Positions 47,634 to 55,539 of a stretch of 64,000 bases of DNA are shown piece by piece. A program made the translations under genes and the position numbers. This DNA comes from Amycolatopsis sp. 2-15. Lineage in GTDB: Bacteria; Actinomycetota; Actinomycetes; Mycobacteriales; Pseudonocardiaceae. Under the pieces are notes generated by a model. It had not been told where the DNA came from, ran no database searches, and saw nothing but the letters and a program-made list of their open reading frames with translations. How positions within the stretch are numbered: position 1 is the stretch's first letter; each line of letters starts with the position of its first letter. Location: positions 6,604,001 to 6,668,000 of the forward strand of contig NZ_CP127294.1 of assembly GCF_030285625.1 (NCBI RefSeq), in the 5' to 3' direction.

Positions 47634-48365
47634 ATGGCGGGTGGGGGCTTCTTCGGGTCGCTGACCGGCACGGTCGAAGCGCCCGGACAGTGGATGGTGC
47701 TGGTGACAGGCCTGTTCGCGGCCGCGGTGTCGGCGGGAACGTTCGCGTTCCTGGCGAGCGAGAAAGATCTGCTGATCGGACGTGCGAACGTGCTGGGGAC
47801 GGTGTTCCACGAAGGCGGACACGCGCTCGCCAGCGTCGTCACCGGCGGCGGGGTGTACCGGATCGCGATCACCAGCGCCGACAGCGGCGCCACGTGGTCG
47901 TGGACGCCGTCGCCGTGGTCGCGGACCTTGACGAGCGTGGCCGGGTACGCGATGCCGTCGCTGGCCGGGCTCGGGGCCGCCGGGTTGCTGCGCCACGGCT
48001 ACGCGCCCGCCGTCCTCGCGCTCACCACACTGGTGATGGTGCTCGTGCTGGTGGTCACGCGTGACCTGATCACCTTCGTCGCGGTCGTCGCGCTCGGGAT
48101 GGTCACCTTCACCGTCTGGCGGACGGCACCGGGGTGGGTGCAGAACGCCGTCGCGTACGGCGAGGCGTGGCTGCTGCTCACCAGCGAGATCGGCGGGCTG
48201 GGCGCGCTCGTGTCCAACCGGGTGCGCCACGGCCTGCGCCACCACACCGACGACGCGGCCGGCCTCGCGGAGCTCACGTCGATCCCGGCGTTCGTGTGGA
48301 TCGCCGGCTGGTTCGTGGTCATCGGCTGGGCGCTGGAGAAGGCGGTGCCGCTCCTGTGGCCGTGA
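47634..48365 (+). CDS. M50B-type membrane metalloprotease
   Basis: A 243-residue integral membrane protein with HEGGHALASVVTGGGVYRIAI near residue 63, the zinc-binding H-E-x-x-H of site-2-like M50 peptidases, plus five to six more helices. The second zinc-ligand motif (N/x-x-P-D-G in S2P) is not evident, as is usual for the M50B group (SpoIVFB-like relatives). Possible role: intramembrane cleavage of a regulator. The ATG at 47634 follows GGGGAGG; an in-frame GTG at 47589 would add 15 residues. Confidence 0.83.
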   Translation: MAGGGFFGSLTGTVEAPGQWMVLVTGLFAAAVSAGTFAFLASEKDLLIGRANVLGTVFHEGGHALASVVTGGGVYRIAITSADSGATWSWTPSPWSRTLTSVAGYAMPSLAGLGAAGLLRHGYAPAVLALTTLVMVLVLVVTRDLITFVAVVALGMVTFTVWRTAPGWVQNAVAYGEAWLLLTSEIGGLGALVSNRVRHGLRHHTDDAAGLAELTSIPAFVWIAGWFVVIGWALEKAVPLLWP

Positions 48366-48387
48366 CAAGTGGGCGTGCCGGGCCGGT

Positions 48388-49091
48388 TCAGCGGGCGGGC
48401 GTGGATTCCTTCGGCGGGGTGCGGGTGCCGTAGAGGGTTTCGGCCACGTCGGCGTACCGGCGTGGCGCCAGTTCGGCGACGGTGTCGCGGGCTTCGGCGG
48501 GCAGGTTGGCGAGGGCGTCCTGCACGGCGCCGGGGTCGCCTTCGTACATCATGATCCCGAGCACCAGCGGGAGCTTCTCGGGCGGGAGTTCGGCCGCGCC
48601 CTGGGCGACCATCGTGCCCACTCCGCGGCGGTGATGTGCTGTTCGATGAGCGGGAGCACGTAGTCCTCTTCCGCGCCCAGGTGCTAGCAGAGCACAGTGA
48701 TCAGCGGGTCGAGCACGGCCAGCACGGCGTCGCGGCGTGCGGGGTTCGGCTCGGCGCGCCAGGCCGCGACAGCGTCGGTGAGGTCGACGGCCAGGAACGC
48801 GATGCGTTCGTGGTGGCGCTCCATGCCGTACACGAGCGGCGCGACTTCGGCGGGGCAGCGTTCGAGCAGGTGGGGCCAGATCTCGAGGTCTTCGGCGTGA
48901 TGGTGGTGGTGCAGGATCGTGCCGACGAGCTCGAGGTGGTCGGCGACGAGCGCGGCGCGCGCCGTGTCCCCTTCGGCGACGCCGGCGATCAGCTTCGGCA
49001 TCAGGCCGAACTCGCGGCGCAGCGCGGTGTGCACCATGCGCATCTCGCGGGTCATCGCGCCGGGAGCCTTCGTTGCGGTTATGTCAGTCCT
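48388..49091 (-). pseudogene. Hemerythrin-domain protein, broken
   Basis: The frame gives TREMRMVHTALRREFGLM, DHLELVGTILHHHHHAEDLEIWPHLLERCP and MERHHERIAFLAVDLTDAVAAW with iron-type histidines. It is cut by a TAG at 48684, after VLC and before HLGAEEDYVLPLIEQHI in the same frame. Past about 48620 a frameshift follows; the end (AELPPEKLPLVLGIMMYEGDPGAVQDALANLP) is in another frame. The natural start may also be lost: AGG at 49091 stands where ATG would precede TDITATKAP; an internal ATG lies at 49055. With a nonsense codon and an indel it is probably dead. Confidence 0.8.
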
Positions 49092-49190
49092 TCGGCAGCG
49101 GGAGCCGGCGCGTGCTCGCCCGGCATCCCGCGACACGGGCCCGAGGTCGTGACGGTTGAACCCGGAGCCGGACAGTGACGAGCGCCACAC

Positions 49191-50051
49191 CTATCGCAAG
49201 AGGGTGAGGACCGAGTCGGTGAAGGACGTCGGACCGGCGCGGCGCAGGGGTCCCATCGCGATGAGCGGGGCGAGCGCGACGCACCACGCGCGGGTGCGGC
49301 CCGGGTCGGGCAACTCGGCGAGGCCGTCGGCGAGCGTGCCGCCGTCGGCGAGCGGGACGAACGCCCAGTCGACGCCGTCGAAGGCGGGGTCGCCGACGCA
49401 CGGGCGGGGGTCGATCGCGACGATGCCGCGGGCCGGGCCGGCGTCGAGGACGTTGCCGGGGTGCAGGTCGCCGTGGACGAGGGCGACCGGGCCGGTCGTG
49501 GCGAGGGTTTCGGCGCAGGTACGCCCGGCGTGCAGGACGTCCACCGGCAGATGCGCTTCCGCGGTGCTGCCGCGCAAGCGGCGTTCAGCGAGGTCGAACA
49601 TCGTGTGGACGCGCTCGAGCTGGGTCGGGAACGGGCCGTCCGCGGCGACCCCGTGGAGCCGGCCGAGCAGGTCGCGGACCTGGTCCCACGGGACGTCGGC
49701 GCCGGTCAGGGTGGTGCCGGGCACGAGGCCTTCGAGCAGGATCGCGCCCGCGCCGAGGTCGGTGTCGAGCAGCTGCACGACCCGCGGCAGACCGGCCCAC
49801 GCCTGCAGCGCCGTGGCCTCGGCCTGGGCGATCCCGGGATCGGGGCACAGCTTCAGGACGCGGGGACCATCAGGGCTGTCGCACAGCAGCGTCCGGCCGG
49901 TGTTGCCCGGGCGCTCTTCCCGGACCGTGAGGTTCCAGCGCTGCGCGAGGCGCGCGACGAGTTCGGGCAGCGCGTCGCACCAGGGGCCGACGCCCGCGCC
50001 GAACCGGTCGACGAGCCGTGCGCGGGCCGCCGCGTCCAGCGAGTCGCTCAG
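49191..50051 (-). CDS. Aminoglycoside-phosphotransferase-family kinase, CTG start
   Basis: A 286-residue APH/choline-kinase-fold protein. Motifs are NTGRTLLCDSPDGPRVLKLCPD (nucleotide-binding Lys near 60), VALVHGDLHPGNVLD (catalytic loop H-G-D-x-x-x-x-N near 190), and IVAIDPRPCVGDPAFD (metal-binding Asp near 208). The substrate is unknown. The frame is fully open to 50051, where CTG overlaps the stop of the preceding gene as CTGA. No ATG, GTG or TTG exists at that position, so it is either a rare CTG start or a mutated GTG. The internal GTG at 49778 would delete the lysine. It is co-transcribed with the SCO1664-family gene. Confidence 0.78.
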   Translation of the reverse strand: MSDSLDAAARARLVDRFGAGVGPWCDALPELVARLAQRWNLTVREERPGNTGRTLLCDSPDGPRVLKLCPDPGIAQAEATALQAWAGLPRVVQLLDTDLGAGAILLEGLVPGTTLTGADVPWDQVRDLLGRLHGVAADGPFPTQLERVHTMFDLAERRLRGSTAEAHLPVDVLHAGRTCAETLATTGPVALVHGDLHPGNVLDAGPARGIVAIDPRPCVGDPAFDGVDWAFVPLADGGTLADGLAELPDPGRTRAWCVALAPLIAMGPLRRAGPTSFTDSVLTLLR

Positions 50052-50857
50052 AAGAGCGGCCAGGGAATCGCGCGCCAGTCGTCGCCGGGTTCGGGGAAGA
50101 CACCTTCGGCGAGCAGGAAGTCGGTGCGCTGGGAAAGCGCGCGGACCTCGAAGGTGGTGATGTGCTCACCGAGGTCGGCGCCGAGCTTGCCGTCGAGGTC
50201 GGACCGCAGCTTGCGCAGCTTCTCCGCGGTTTGGTCCCCGAGACGCTCGCCGATCCAGCCCCACAGCACGGTCCGCAGCTTCGGGTCGGTGTGCAGGCAG
50301 ATGCCGTGGTCGACACCGTAGACGCGGCCGTCGGTGCCGGCGAGCAGGTGCCCGCCCTTGCGGTCGGTGTTGTTCACGATGACGTCGAGCACGGCGAGCT
50401 CACGCATCCCGGGGTGGTCGGCGTGTACCAGGACCGCCGGGTCGCCGAGGCGGTCGTGGGCGTGCAGCACGGTGCGCCAGCCTTCGGGGACCTCCTCGGG
50501 CGCGCAGACGTCGACGACGTCGTCGTCCTCGGAGGTCTCCACCCACAGCTGGACCATGCCGGGCCCGAACGGGCCGTCGCGCAGGACGGTGGGCGGAATG
50601 GCGCCGAGGCCGGACGCGTCGGCGATCATCGCGGTCGCGACCTCACGGCCGGCGAGGGTGCCGTCGGGGAAGTCCCACAGCGGCCGCTCCCCCGACACCG
50701 GCTTGTAGACCACGCGGCCGGTGACGCCGTCGAGCTCGATCGCGCAGAACAGGGTGACGTTGGAGGCGTCGACGAGCCGGCCCTCGACGTCGATGCGGCC
50801 GTGCGTGACGAAATCGCGCGCGGCGGGGTCCGTCGGTTCCGGCGGGGTGCTGGCCAC
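50048..50857 (-). CDS. SCO1664 family protein (PI3/4-kinase-like fold)
   Basis: A 269-residue actinobacterial protein of the TIGR03843/SCO1664 group, distantly similar to phosphatidylinositol kinases. Segments are VTLFCAIELDGVTGRVVYKPVSGERPLWDFPDGTLAGREVATA (the lysine of a kinase-like N-lobe), VLDVIVNNTDRKGGHLLAGTDGRVYGVDHGICLH (catalytic-loop-like D-x-x-x-x-N ... and D-H-G), and a C-terminal helical part. The true substrate is unknown. GTG 50857 lies 8 bases after the DUF3090 gene, its regular genomic partner. Confidence 0.9.
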   Translation of the reverse strand: MASTPPEPTDPAARDFVTHGRIDVEGRLVDASNVTLFCAIELDGVTGRVVYKPVSGERPLWDFPDGTLAGREVATAMIADASGLGAIPPTVLRDGPFGPGMVQLWVETSEDDDVVDVCAPEEVPEGWRTVLHAHDRLGDPAVLVHADHPGMRELAVLDVIVNNTDRKGGHLLAGTDGRVYGVDHGICLHTDPKLRTVLWGWIGERLGDQTAEKLRKLRSDLDGKLGADLGEHITTFEVRALSQRTDFLLAEGVFPEPGDDWRAIPWPLF

Positions 50858-50865
50858 CGGTGCCC

Positions 50866-51441
50866 TCAGTCCTCGGCCACGTCGACGTCGCGGCGGTAGC
50901 CGTTCTGCCGCGGGCAGATGTGCCCGGTCGCGTCGAGGGGCTCGCCGCACAGCGGGCAGGGCTTGCGCCCGGCGTTGACCACGCGGTCGGCGCGCTCGGC
51001 GAACCCGCGGGCGGCGACCGGGGTGAGGAACACGCGCACGGCGTCGGGGCCCTCTTCGGTGTCGTCGAGGACCACCGTTTCGTCGACCTCACCCTCGGTG
51101 ATCGCGAGGAGCTCGATCACGACGGCACTGGAGTCGGCGTCCCAGCCGAGGCCCATGGTGCCGACGCGGAACTCCTCCTCGACGGGGACCGTGAGGGGGT
51201 CGACGTCGAGCTGGTCGTCGGGTACGTCGGTGGGCACGTCGGCGCCGAAGCGGCTGGCGACCTCCTCGAGAAGGGAGCCGAGGCGTTCGGCGAGGACGAC
51301 GACCTGCTGTTTCTCGATCGTCACGCTGATCGTCCTGACATCTTCCGACGCCTGGAGGTAGAACGTGCGATCGCCGGGCTCGCCGACCGTTCCGGCAACG
51401 AACCGGTCGGGCTTGCGGAAGACGTGGATTACGCGAGACAT
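50866..51441 (-). CDS. DUF3090 family protein
   Basis: A 191-residue protein conserved in actinobacteria: MSRVIHVFRKPDRFVAGTVGEPGDRTFYLQA at the start, TISVTIEKQQVVVLAERL, and a C-terminal zinc ribbon CPLCGEPLDATGHICPRQNGYRR (C-x2-C ... C). The function is unknown. It is the usual upstream partner of the SCO1664-family kinase-like gene, often near mycothiol genes, though none is seen here; the third operon gene is a phosphotransferase. The ATG at 51441 starts it. Confidence 0.92.
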   Translation of the reverse strand: MSRVIHVFRKPDRFVAGTVGEPGDRTFYLQASEDVRTISVTIEKQQVVVLAERLGSLLEEVASRFGADVPTDVPDDQLDVDPLTVPVEEEFRVGTMGLGWDADSSAVVIELLAITEGEVDETVVLDDTEEGPDAVRVFLTPVAARGFAERADRVVNAGRKPCPLCGEPLDATGHICPRQNGYRRDVDVAED

Positions 51442-51560
51442 AGCACCCCCGACCCTAGGCCACGGGCGCATGATCGGCATCCGCCGCCCCTGGTTGACCG
51501 GGATTTCGGTGCGGTGCGTGCGGGTGCGGACACGCAGCGGATCGCCGTTAGGCTTTCCGG

Positions 51561-53492
51561 GTGCCACAGATCTCTGCATACGGAACCTGGACCTCACCCG
51601 TTTCGGCGGCGGACGTGGCGGCCACGGGAGGTGGGGCGCAGTGGCTGGCGACCGTGGGTCACGAACTGTGGTGGGCCGAGGCCCGACCGGCCGAAGGCGG
51701 CCGTGTCGCGCTAGTGCGGGCGGTGCCGGGTGACGGGGTCGAGGACGTGCTGCCCGCGCCGTGGAACGTGCGCAACCGGGTGCACGAGTACGGCGGCCGC
51801 CCGTGGGTCGCGATCGGCGACGTCGTGGTTTTCACCCATTGGGCCGATCAGCGGGTGTACGCGTCGGTAGCCGGTGAAGTGAGGCCGCTGACGGCGGAGC
51901 CGGCCGCGCCGCAGGGCGTGCGGTACGGCGATCTCCGCGCGGGCCGCGCCGGTGAGGTGTGGGCGGTGCGCGAACGCAGCACCGGGCCACACCGCACGGA
52001 CATCTCCCGTGAGCTCGTGGCGATCCCCCTCGCGGGCGGCGCCGAGCGGGTGCTCGTGGAGGGGCACCGGTTTTTCACCGCTCCGCAGCTCTCGCCCGAC
52101 GGCGCGCACGCCGCGTGGCTCGCGTGGGACCACCCGGCGATGCCGTGGGACGGCACGGAGCTGTTCGTCGCGCCCGTCGACGGCGACGGGGTGTTCGGTG
52201 CGGCCCGCGTGCTGGCCGGTGGCGCCGACGTGGCGATCTGCCAGCTGGAGTGGGAGACGCCGGACCGGCTGCTGGCGCTGCTGGACCCGGATGGCTGGTG
52301 GAACCTGCATCGCGTCGGGCTCGACGGGTCGGTGGTGAACCTGGCGCCGGTGGAGCAGGAGATCGGCGGTGCGATGTGGAAGCTCGGCCCGAGCTGGTTC
52401 GCCCCGCTCGGCGGCGGGCGGCACGCTGTCCTCACGCCGGACGGGCTGGCGGTGCTCGACGAGCACGCCGGTTCGGTGACGCCGGTGGTGCCGGAGCTGA
52501 GCGTGTGGTCGACGTCGGGGCTGGCCGCGGTGCCGGGTGGCGTCGTGGGGATCGCCGGGGGCGCGGACCGCGAGAGCGCCGTGGTGCGCGTGGATTTCGA
52601 GGCGGGCACGTGGACGGCGCTGACGCCGCAGCCGGCCGACCTGCCGCCGGCGGAGTACCTGCCGGTGCCGCAGGAGCGCGTGTTCACCGCGGCGGACGGT
52701 TCGCGGATCCCGGCGTTCGTGTTCCCGCCACGGAACCCGGACTTCACCGGTCCCGAGGGTGAGCAGCCGCCGTTCCTGGTCCACGTGCACGGCGGGCCGA
52801 CCGGGCGCAGCGACGCGGCGCTGGACCTGACGATCGCGTACTTCACCAGCCGCGGCATCGGCGTGGTGGCCGTGAACTACGGCGGCTCCACCGGTTACGG
52901 CCGGGCGTTCCGGGAGCGGTTGCGCGAGCAGTGGGGTGTAGTGGACGTCGGCGACTGCGTGGCGGTGGCCGAGGCGCTCGTGGCCGAGGGCGCCGCCGAC
53001 GGCGCACGGCTGGGGATCCGCGGCGGCAGCGCGGGCGGGTTCACCTCGGCGGCGTCGATCACGATGACCCGCACATACGCGGCGGCGACGGTGAAGTTCC
53101 CGATCCTGGACCTCGCCACCTGGACCGGCGCCGGCGGGGAGACGCACGACTTCGAGTCGCAGTACCTGGTGGGACTGGTCGGGCCGTACCCGCAGACCGA
53201 GGAGCGCTACCGGGAGCGTTCGCCGATCACGCACGCGGGTTCGCTGGCGGGGCCGGTGCTGTTCCTGCAGGGGCTGGAGGACCAGATCTGCCCGCCGGAG
53301 CAGGCGGACCGGTTCGTCGCCGGGCTGGCCGGCAGCGGCGTCGACCACGCCTACCTGCGGTTCCCCGGTGAGCAGCACGGGTTCCGGCGGGCCGAGACGA
53401 TCGTGACCGCGCTGGAGGCCGAGCTGTCGTTCTACGGCCAGGTGTTCGGGTTCGCGACGCCGGACGTGCCGAAGCTGGAGCTGTCCCGATGA
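51561..53492 (+). CDS. S9-family (prolyl oligopeptidase-like) peptidase
   Basis: A 643-residue cytoplasmic serine peptidase: N-terminal seven-bladed propeller (about 1-380) and C-terminal alpha/beta hydrolase domain. The oxyanion segment is LVHVHGGPTGRSD, YGGSTGYGRAFRERLREQWGVVDVGD is the family hallmark, the nucleophile is in IRGGSAGGFTSA near 490, Asp lies in QGLEDQICPPEQ near 575, and His in PGEQHGFRR near 606. It resembles acylaminoacyl/dipeptidyl peptidases. The start is GTG at 51561. Its stop overlaps the LD-carboxypeptidase start (ATGA), so the pair is co-translated. Confidence 0.93.
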   Translation: MPQISAYGTWTSPVSAADVAATGGGAQWLATVGHELWWAEARPAEGGRVALVRAVPGDGVEDVLPAPWNVRNRVHEYGGRPWVAIGDVVVFTHWADQRVYASVAGEVRPLTAEPAAPQGVRYGDLRAGRAGEVWAVRERSTGPHRTDISRELVAIPLAGGAERVLVEGHRFFTAPQLSPDGAHAAWLAWDHPAMPWDGTELFVAPVDGDGVFGAARVLAGGADVAICQLEWETPDRLLALLDPDGWWNLHRVGLDGSVVNLAPVEQEIGGAMWKLGPSWFAPLGGGRHAVLTPDGLAVLDEHAGSVTPVVPELSVWSTSGLAAVPGGVVGIAGGADRESAVVRVDFEAGTWTALTPQPADLPPAEYLPVPQERVFTAADGSRIPAFVFPPRNPDFTGPEGEQPPFLVHVHGGPTGRSDAALDLTIAYFTSRGIGVVAVNYGGSTGYGRAFRERLREQWGVVDVGDCVAVAEALVAEGAADGARLGIRGGSAGGFTSAASITMTRTYAAATVKFPILDLATWTGAGGETHDFESQYLVGLVGPYPQTEERYRERSPITHAGSLAGPVLFLQGLEDQICPPEQADRFVAGLAGSGVDHAYLRFPGEQHGFRRAETIVTALEAELSFYGQVFGFATPDVPKLELSR

Positions 53493-54388
53493 GACCACCG
53501 CGGCTGGCGCCCGGGGACACGGTGGCGCTGGTGGCACCGTCCGGTCCCGTGGCGCCGGACCTGCTCGACGCGGCGCTGCCGGTGCTGCGTGGCTGGGGCG
53601 TGAAGGTGCGGGTCGGCGAGGCGGTGCACGGCTCGACGTCGGGCTACCTGTCGGCGCCGGACGAGATGCGGGCGGCCGAGTTCACGGCCGCGTGGCTCGA
53701 CCCGGAGGTCTCGTGCGTGCTCGCGGCCCGCGGCGGGTACGGCGCGCAGCGGATGCTGGACCTGATCGACTGGACGGCGCTGCGAGCGGCCGGCCCGAAG
53801 GTGCTCGCGGGGTCGTCCGACGTGACGGCGCTGCACCGAGCCGTGGCCGCGCACCTGGACCTGGACACGCTGTTCTCGCCGATGCCCGCTTCGGTCCTGT
53901 TCGACGAGACCGCGGCCGAGCACCTGCGGCGCACGCTGTTCGAACCGGAGCGCACGCGCGTGCTGCACGCGCCGGCCGCCGACGTGCTCGTGGCGGGCCG
54001 CGCTTCGGGCGTGCTGGTGGGCGGCAACCTGTCGCTGCTCGCGGCCGGGCTCGGCACGGCGGAGCAGGCGTCGGCCGCGGACGGGATCGTGCTGCTGGAG
54101 GACGTGACCGAGAGCGTGTACCGGATCGACCGGATGCTGACGCAGCTGCTGCGCGCGGGCTGGTTCGCCGGCGCGCAGGGCGTGGTGCTGGGCTCGTGGG
54201 CCGCGTGCGGGGACCCGGCCGAGATCCGGGCGCTGGTGCTGGACCGCCTGGCGCCCCTGGACATCCCCGTGCTGGGCGACTTCGGCTTCGGCCACGTGGC
54301 GTCCTCGCCGACGCTCCCGCTGGGCGCACGGGCTTCGCTGGACACGGAGCTGGGCACGCTGACCCTCGACTCCCCCGCGCTGGACTGA
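53489..54388 (+). CDS. LD-carboxypeptidase (S66 family)
   Basis: A 299-residue peptidase that removes the terminal D-alanine from murein tetrapeptides or cleaves related peptides such as microcin C-type toxins. Landmarks are LAPGDTVALVAPSGPV at the start, ARGGYGAQRMLDLIDW, the nucleophile segment LAGSSDVTALH near 110, GGNLSLLAAGLG with the catalytic-region glutamate in the following LLLEDVTES, and GDFGFGHVASSPTLPLG with the histidine. No signal peptide is present, so it acts in the cytoplasm in muropeptide recycling or detoxification. It is coupled to the S9 peptidase gene. Confidence 0.92.
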   Translation: MRPPRLAPGDTVALVAPSGPVAPDLLDAALPVLRGWGVKVRVGEAVHGSTSGYLSAPDEMRAAEFTAAWLDPEVSCVLAARGGYGAQRMLDLIDWTALRAAGPKVLAGSSDVTALHRAVAAHLDLDTLFSPMPASVLFDETAAEHLRRTLFEPERTRVLHAPAADVLVAGRASGVLVGGNLSLLAAGLGTAEQASAADGIVLLEDVTESVYRIDRMLTQLLRAGWFAGAQGVVLGSWAACGDPAEIRALVLDRLAPLDIPVLGDFGFGHVASSPTLPLGARASLDTELGTLTLDSPALD

Positions 54389-54390
54389 TC

Positions 54391-54804
54391 ATGCGGCTTT
54401 CCGCTGACGAGGCCCGCACCCGGTTCCTGGACGCCCGGGTGGCCCGCCTGGCGACGGCCTCGGCTGCCGGCGTGCCGCACTTGGTCCCGGTGACGTTCGC
54501 GGTGTCCGGCGATTCGGTCGCCTTCGCCGTCGACCACAAACCCAAGTCGACAACCGCGCTGCGCCGCCTGGCGAACATCGCGGAGAACCCGGCGGTGTCC
54601 TTCCTGGTCGACGCCTACTCCGACGACTGGTCCCAGCTGTGGTGGGCCCGCGCGGACGGCGTCGCGCGAGTGCTGGATCCGGGCGCGCGAGCCGAGCCGG
54701 TGTCGTGGCTGGTGGCGAAGTACCCGCAGTACGCCGAGCACCCGCCGGAACACGCGGTGGTCCTCACGACCGTCCGCTCGTGGCACGGCTGGTCGTTCTC
54801 GTAA
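54391..54804 (+). CDS. PPOX-class F420-type oxidoreductase (TIGR03668-like)
   Basis: A 137-residue split-barrel protein: MRLSADEARTRFLDARVARLATASAAGVPHLVPVTFAV, then VAFAVDHKPKSTTALRRLANIAENPAVSFLVDAYSDDWSQLWWARADG. The H-K-P-K and D-D-W-S-x-L-W-W-x-R segments are typical of the actinobacterial PPOX group that may bind F420 and may be linked to F420 biosynthesis. It starts at ATG 54391, two bases after the LD-carboxypeptidase stop, as the third gene of the operon. Confidence 0.88.
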   Translation: MRLSADEARTRFLDARVARLATASAAGVPHLVPVTFAVSGDSVAFAVDHKPKSTTALRRLANIAENPAVSFLVDAYSDDWSQLWWARADGVARVLDPGARAEPVSWLVAKYPQYAEHPPEHAVVLTTVRSWHGWSFS

Positions 54805-54855
54805 CGGTGTGACGACGGCGGCTAACGATCACCCGGTGATCGGCGATCTTGGTGC

Positions 54856-55539
54856 GTGCACAGACGTATTTTGTGGAAAACAGCGGTGGTGTCCGGTCTC
54901 GCGGTGATCGTCGCGGGGTGTTCGTCCGGTGCGGCGCAGACGCCGGTGAGCGCGGTGCCGAAGCCGCCACCCGTGTCGAGTAGTGCGCCTCCGTCATCGG
55001 TGGTTCACCCGCCCACTCTCGAACGGTTGCTACCGACCGAGGACGAGCTCGCCAAGGTCGGGCAGGACGAGTGGAGGGAACCGCTCGAATACGTCATAGG
55101 TCCGAGGACTCCGTTGCAGCTGGTGAACGCCTGCGGCGCGGCGCAACCCTGGGACGCGAAGGCCAAGCAGGGTGCGCAGGCTTATTCGAGCGGGGGCGAC
55201 GGCCAAATCGCGCAGCTCGTCGCCGAGTACGACGGTTACAGCGGTGCCCAGATCGTGGATGGCGTGAAGAAGGCGCTCGCCTGTGGCCATGTGACGGTGC
55301 AGGACCTTGATTTCAAGTCGGTCAGCGAGTTCCCGGCGCCGAAGGTGGCGGATGCGCAGTATGGGTTCTGCGCAGCGCCGACCGAACGCATCGGGGTGCG
55401 GATCTGCGTGCTTGTTCTCGGCACGGGCGACCGTGCCGAGTCGCTCGTGTTCAAGAACACGGACTGGGTCGACAGGGCGGGCCAGTCCGTGTTGAAAAAG
55501 GTCGCCCCGGTGTTCGCCGAGGCGCTGGCGCGGCCTTAG
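54856..55539 (+). CDS. Lipoprotein, DUF3558-like
   Basis: A 227-residue exported lipoprotein. The signal has lipobox VIVAGC (Cys22), followed by a Ser/Pro-rich spacer (25-55) and a folded domain (60-225) with four cysteines (VNACGA, LACGHV, GFCAAP, IRICVL), probably two disulphides. It resembles the DUF3558/sensor-domain lipoproteins abundant in Amycolatopsis-like genomes; the function is unknown. GTG 54856 is the start. It overlaps the stop of the convergent mannosyltransferase gene by 4 bases. Confidence 0.8.
   Translation: MHRRILWKTAVVSGLAVIVAGCSSGAAQTPVSAVPKPPPVSSSAPPSSVVHPPTLERLLPTEDELAKVGQDEWREPLEYVIGPRTPLQLVNACGAAQPWDAKAKQGAQAYSSGGDGQIAQLVAEYDGYSGAQIVDGVKKALACGHVTVQDLDFKSVSEFPAPKVADAQYGFCAAPTERIGVRICVLVLGTGDRAESLVFKNTDWVDRAGQSVLKKVAPVFAEALARP

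Noticed and set aside
51711..53537. A minus-strand open frame of 608 codons antisense to the S9 peptidase
   Set aside because: Composition is that of a shadow frame, while the plus strand has a full catalytic triad and family motifs.
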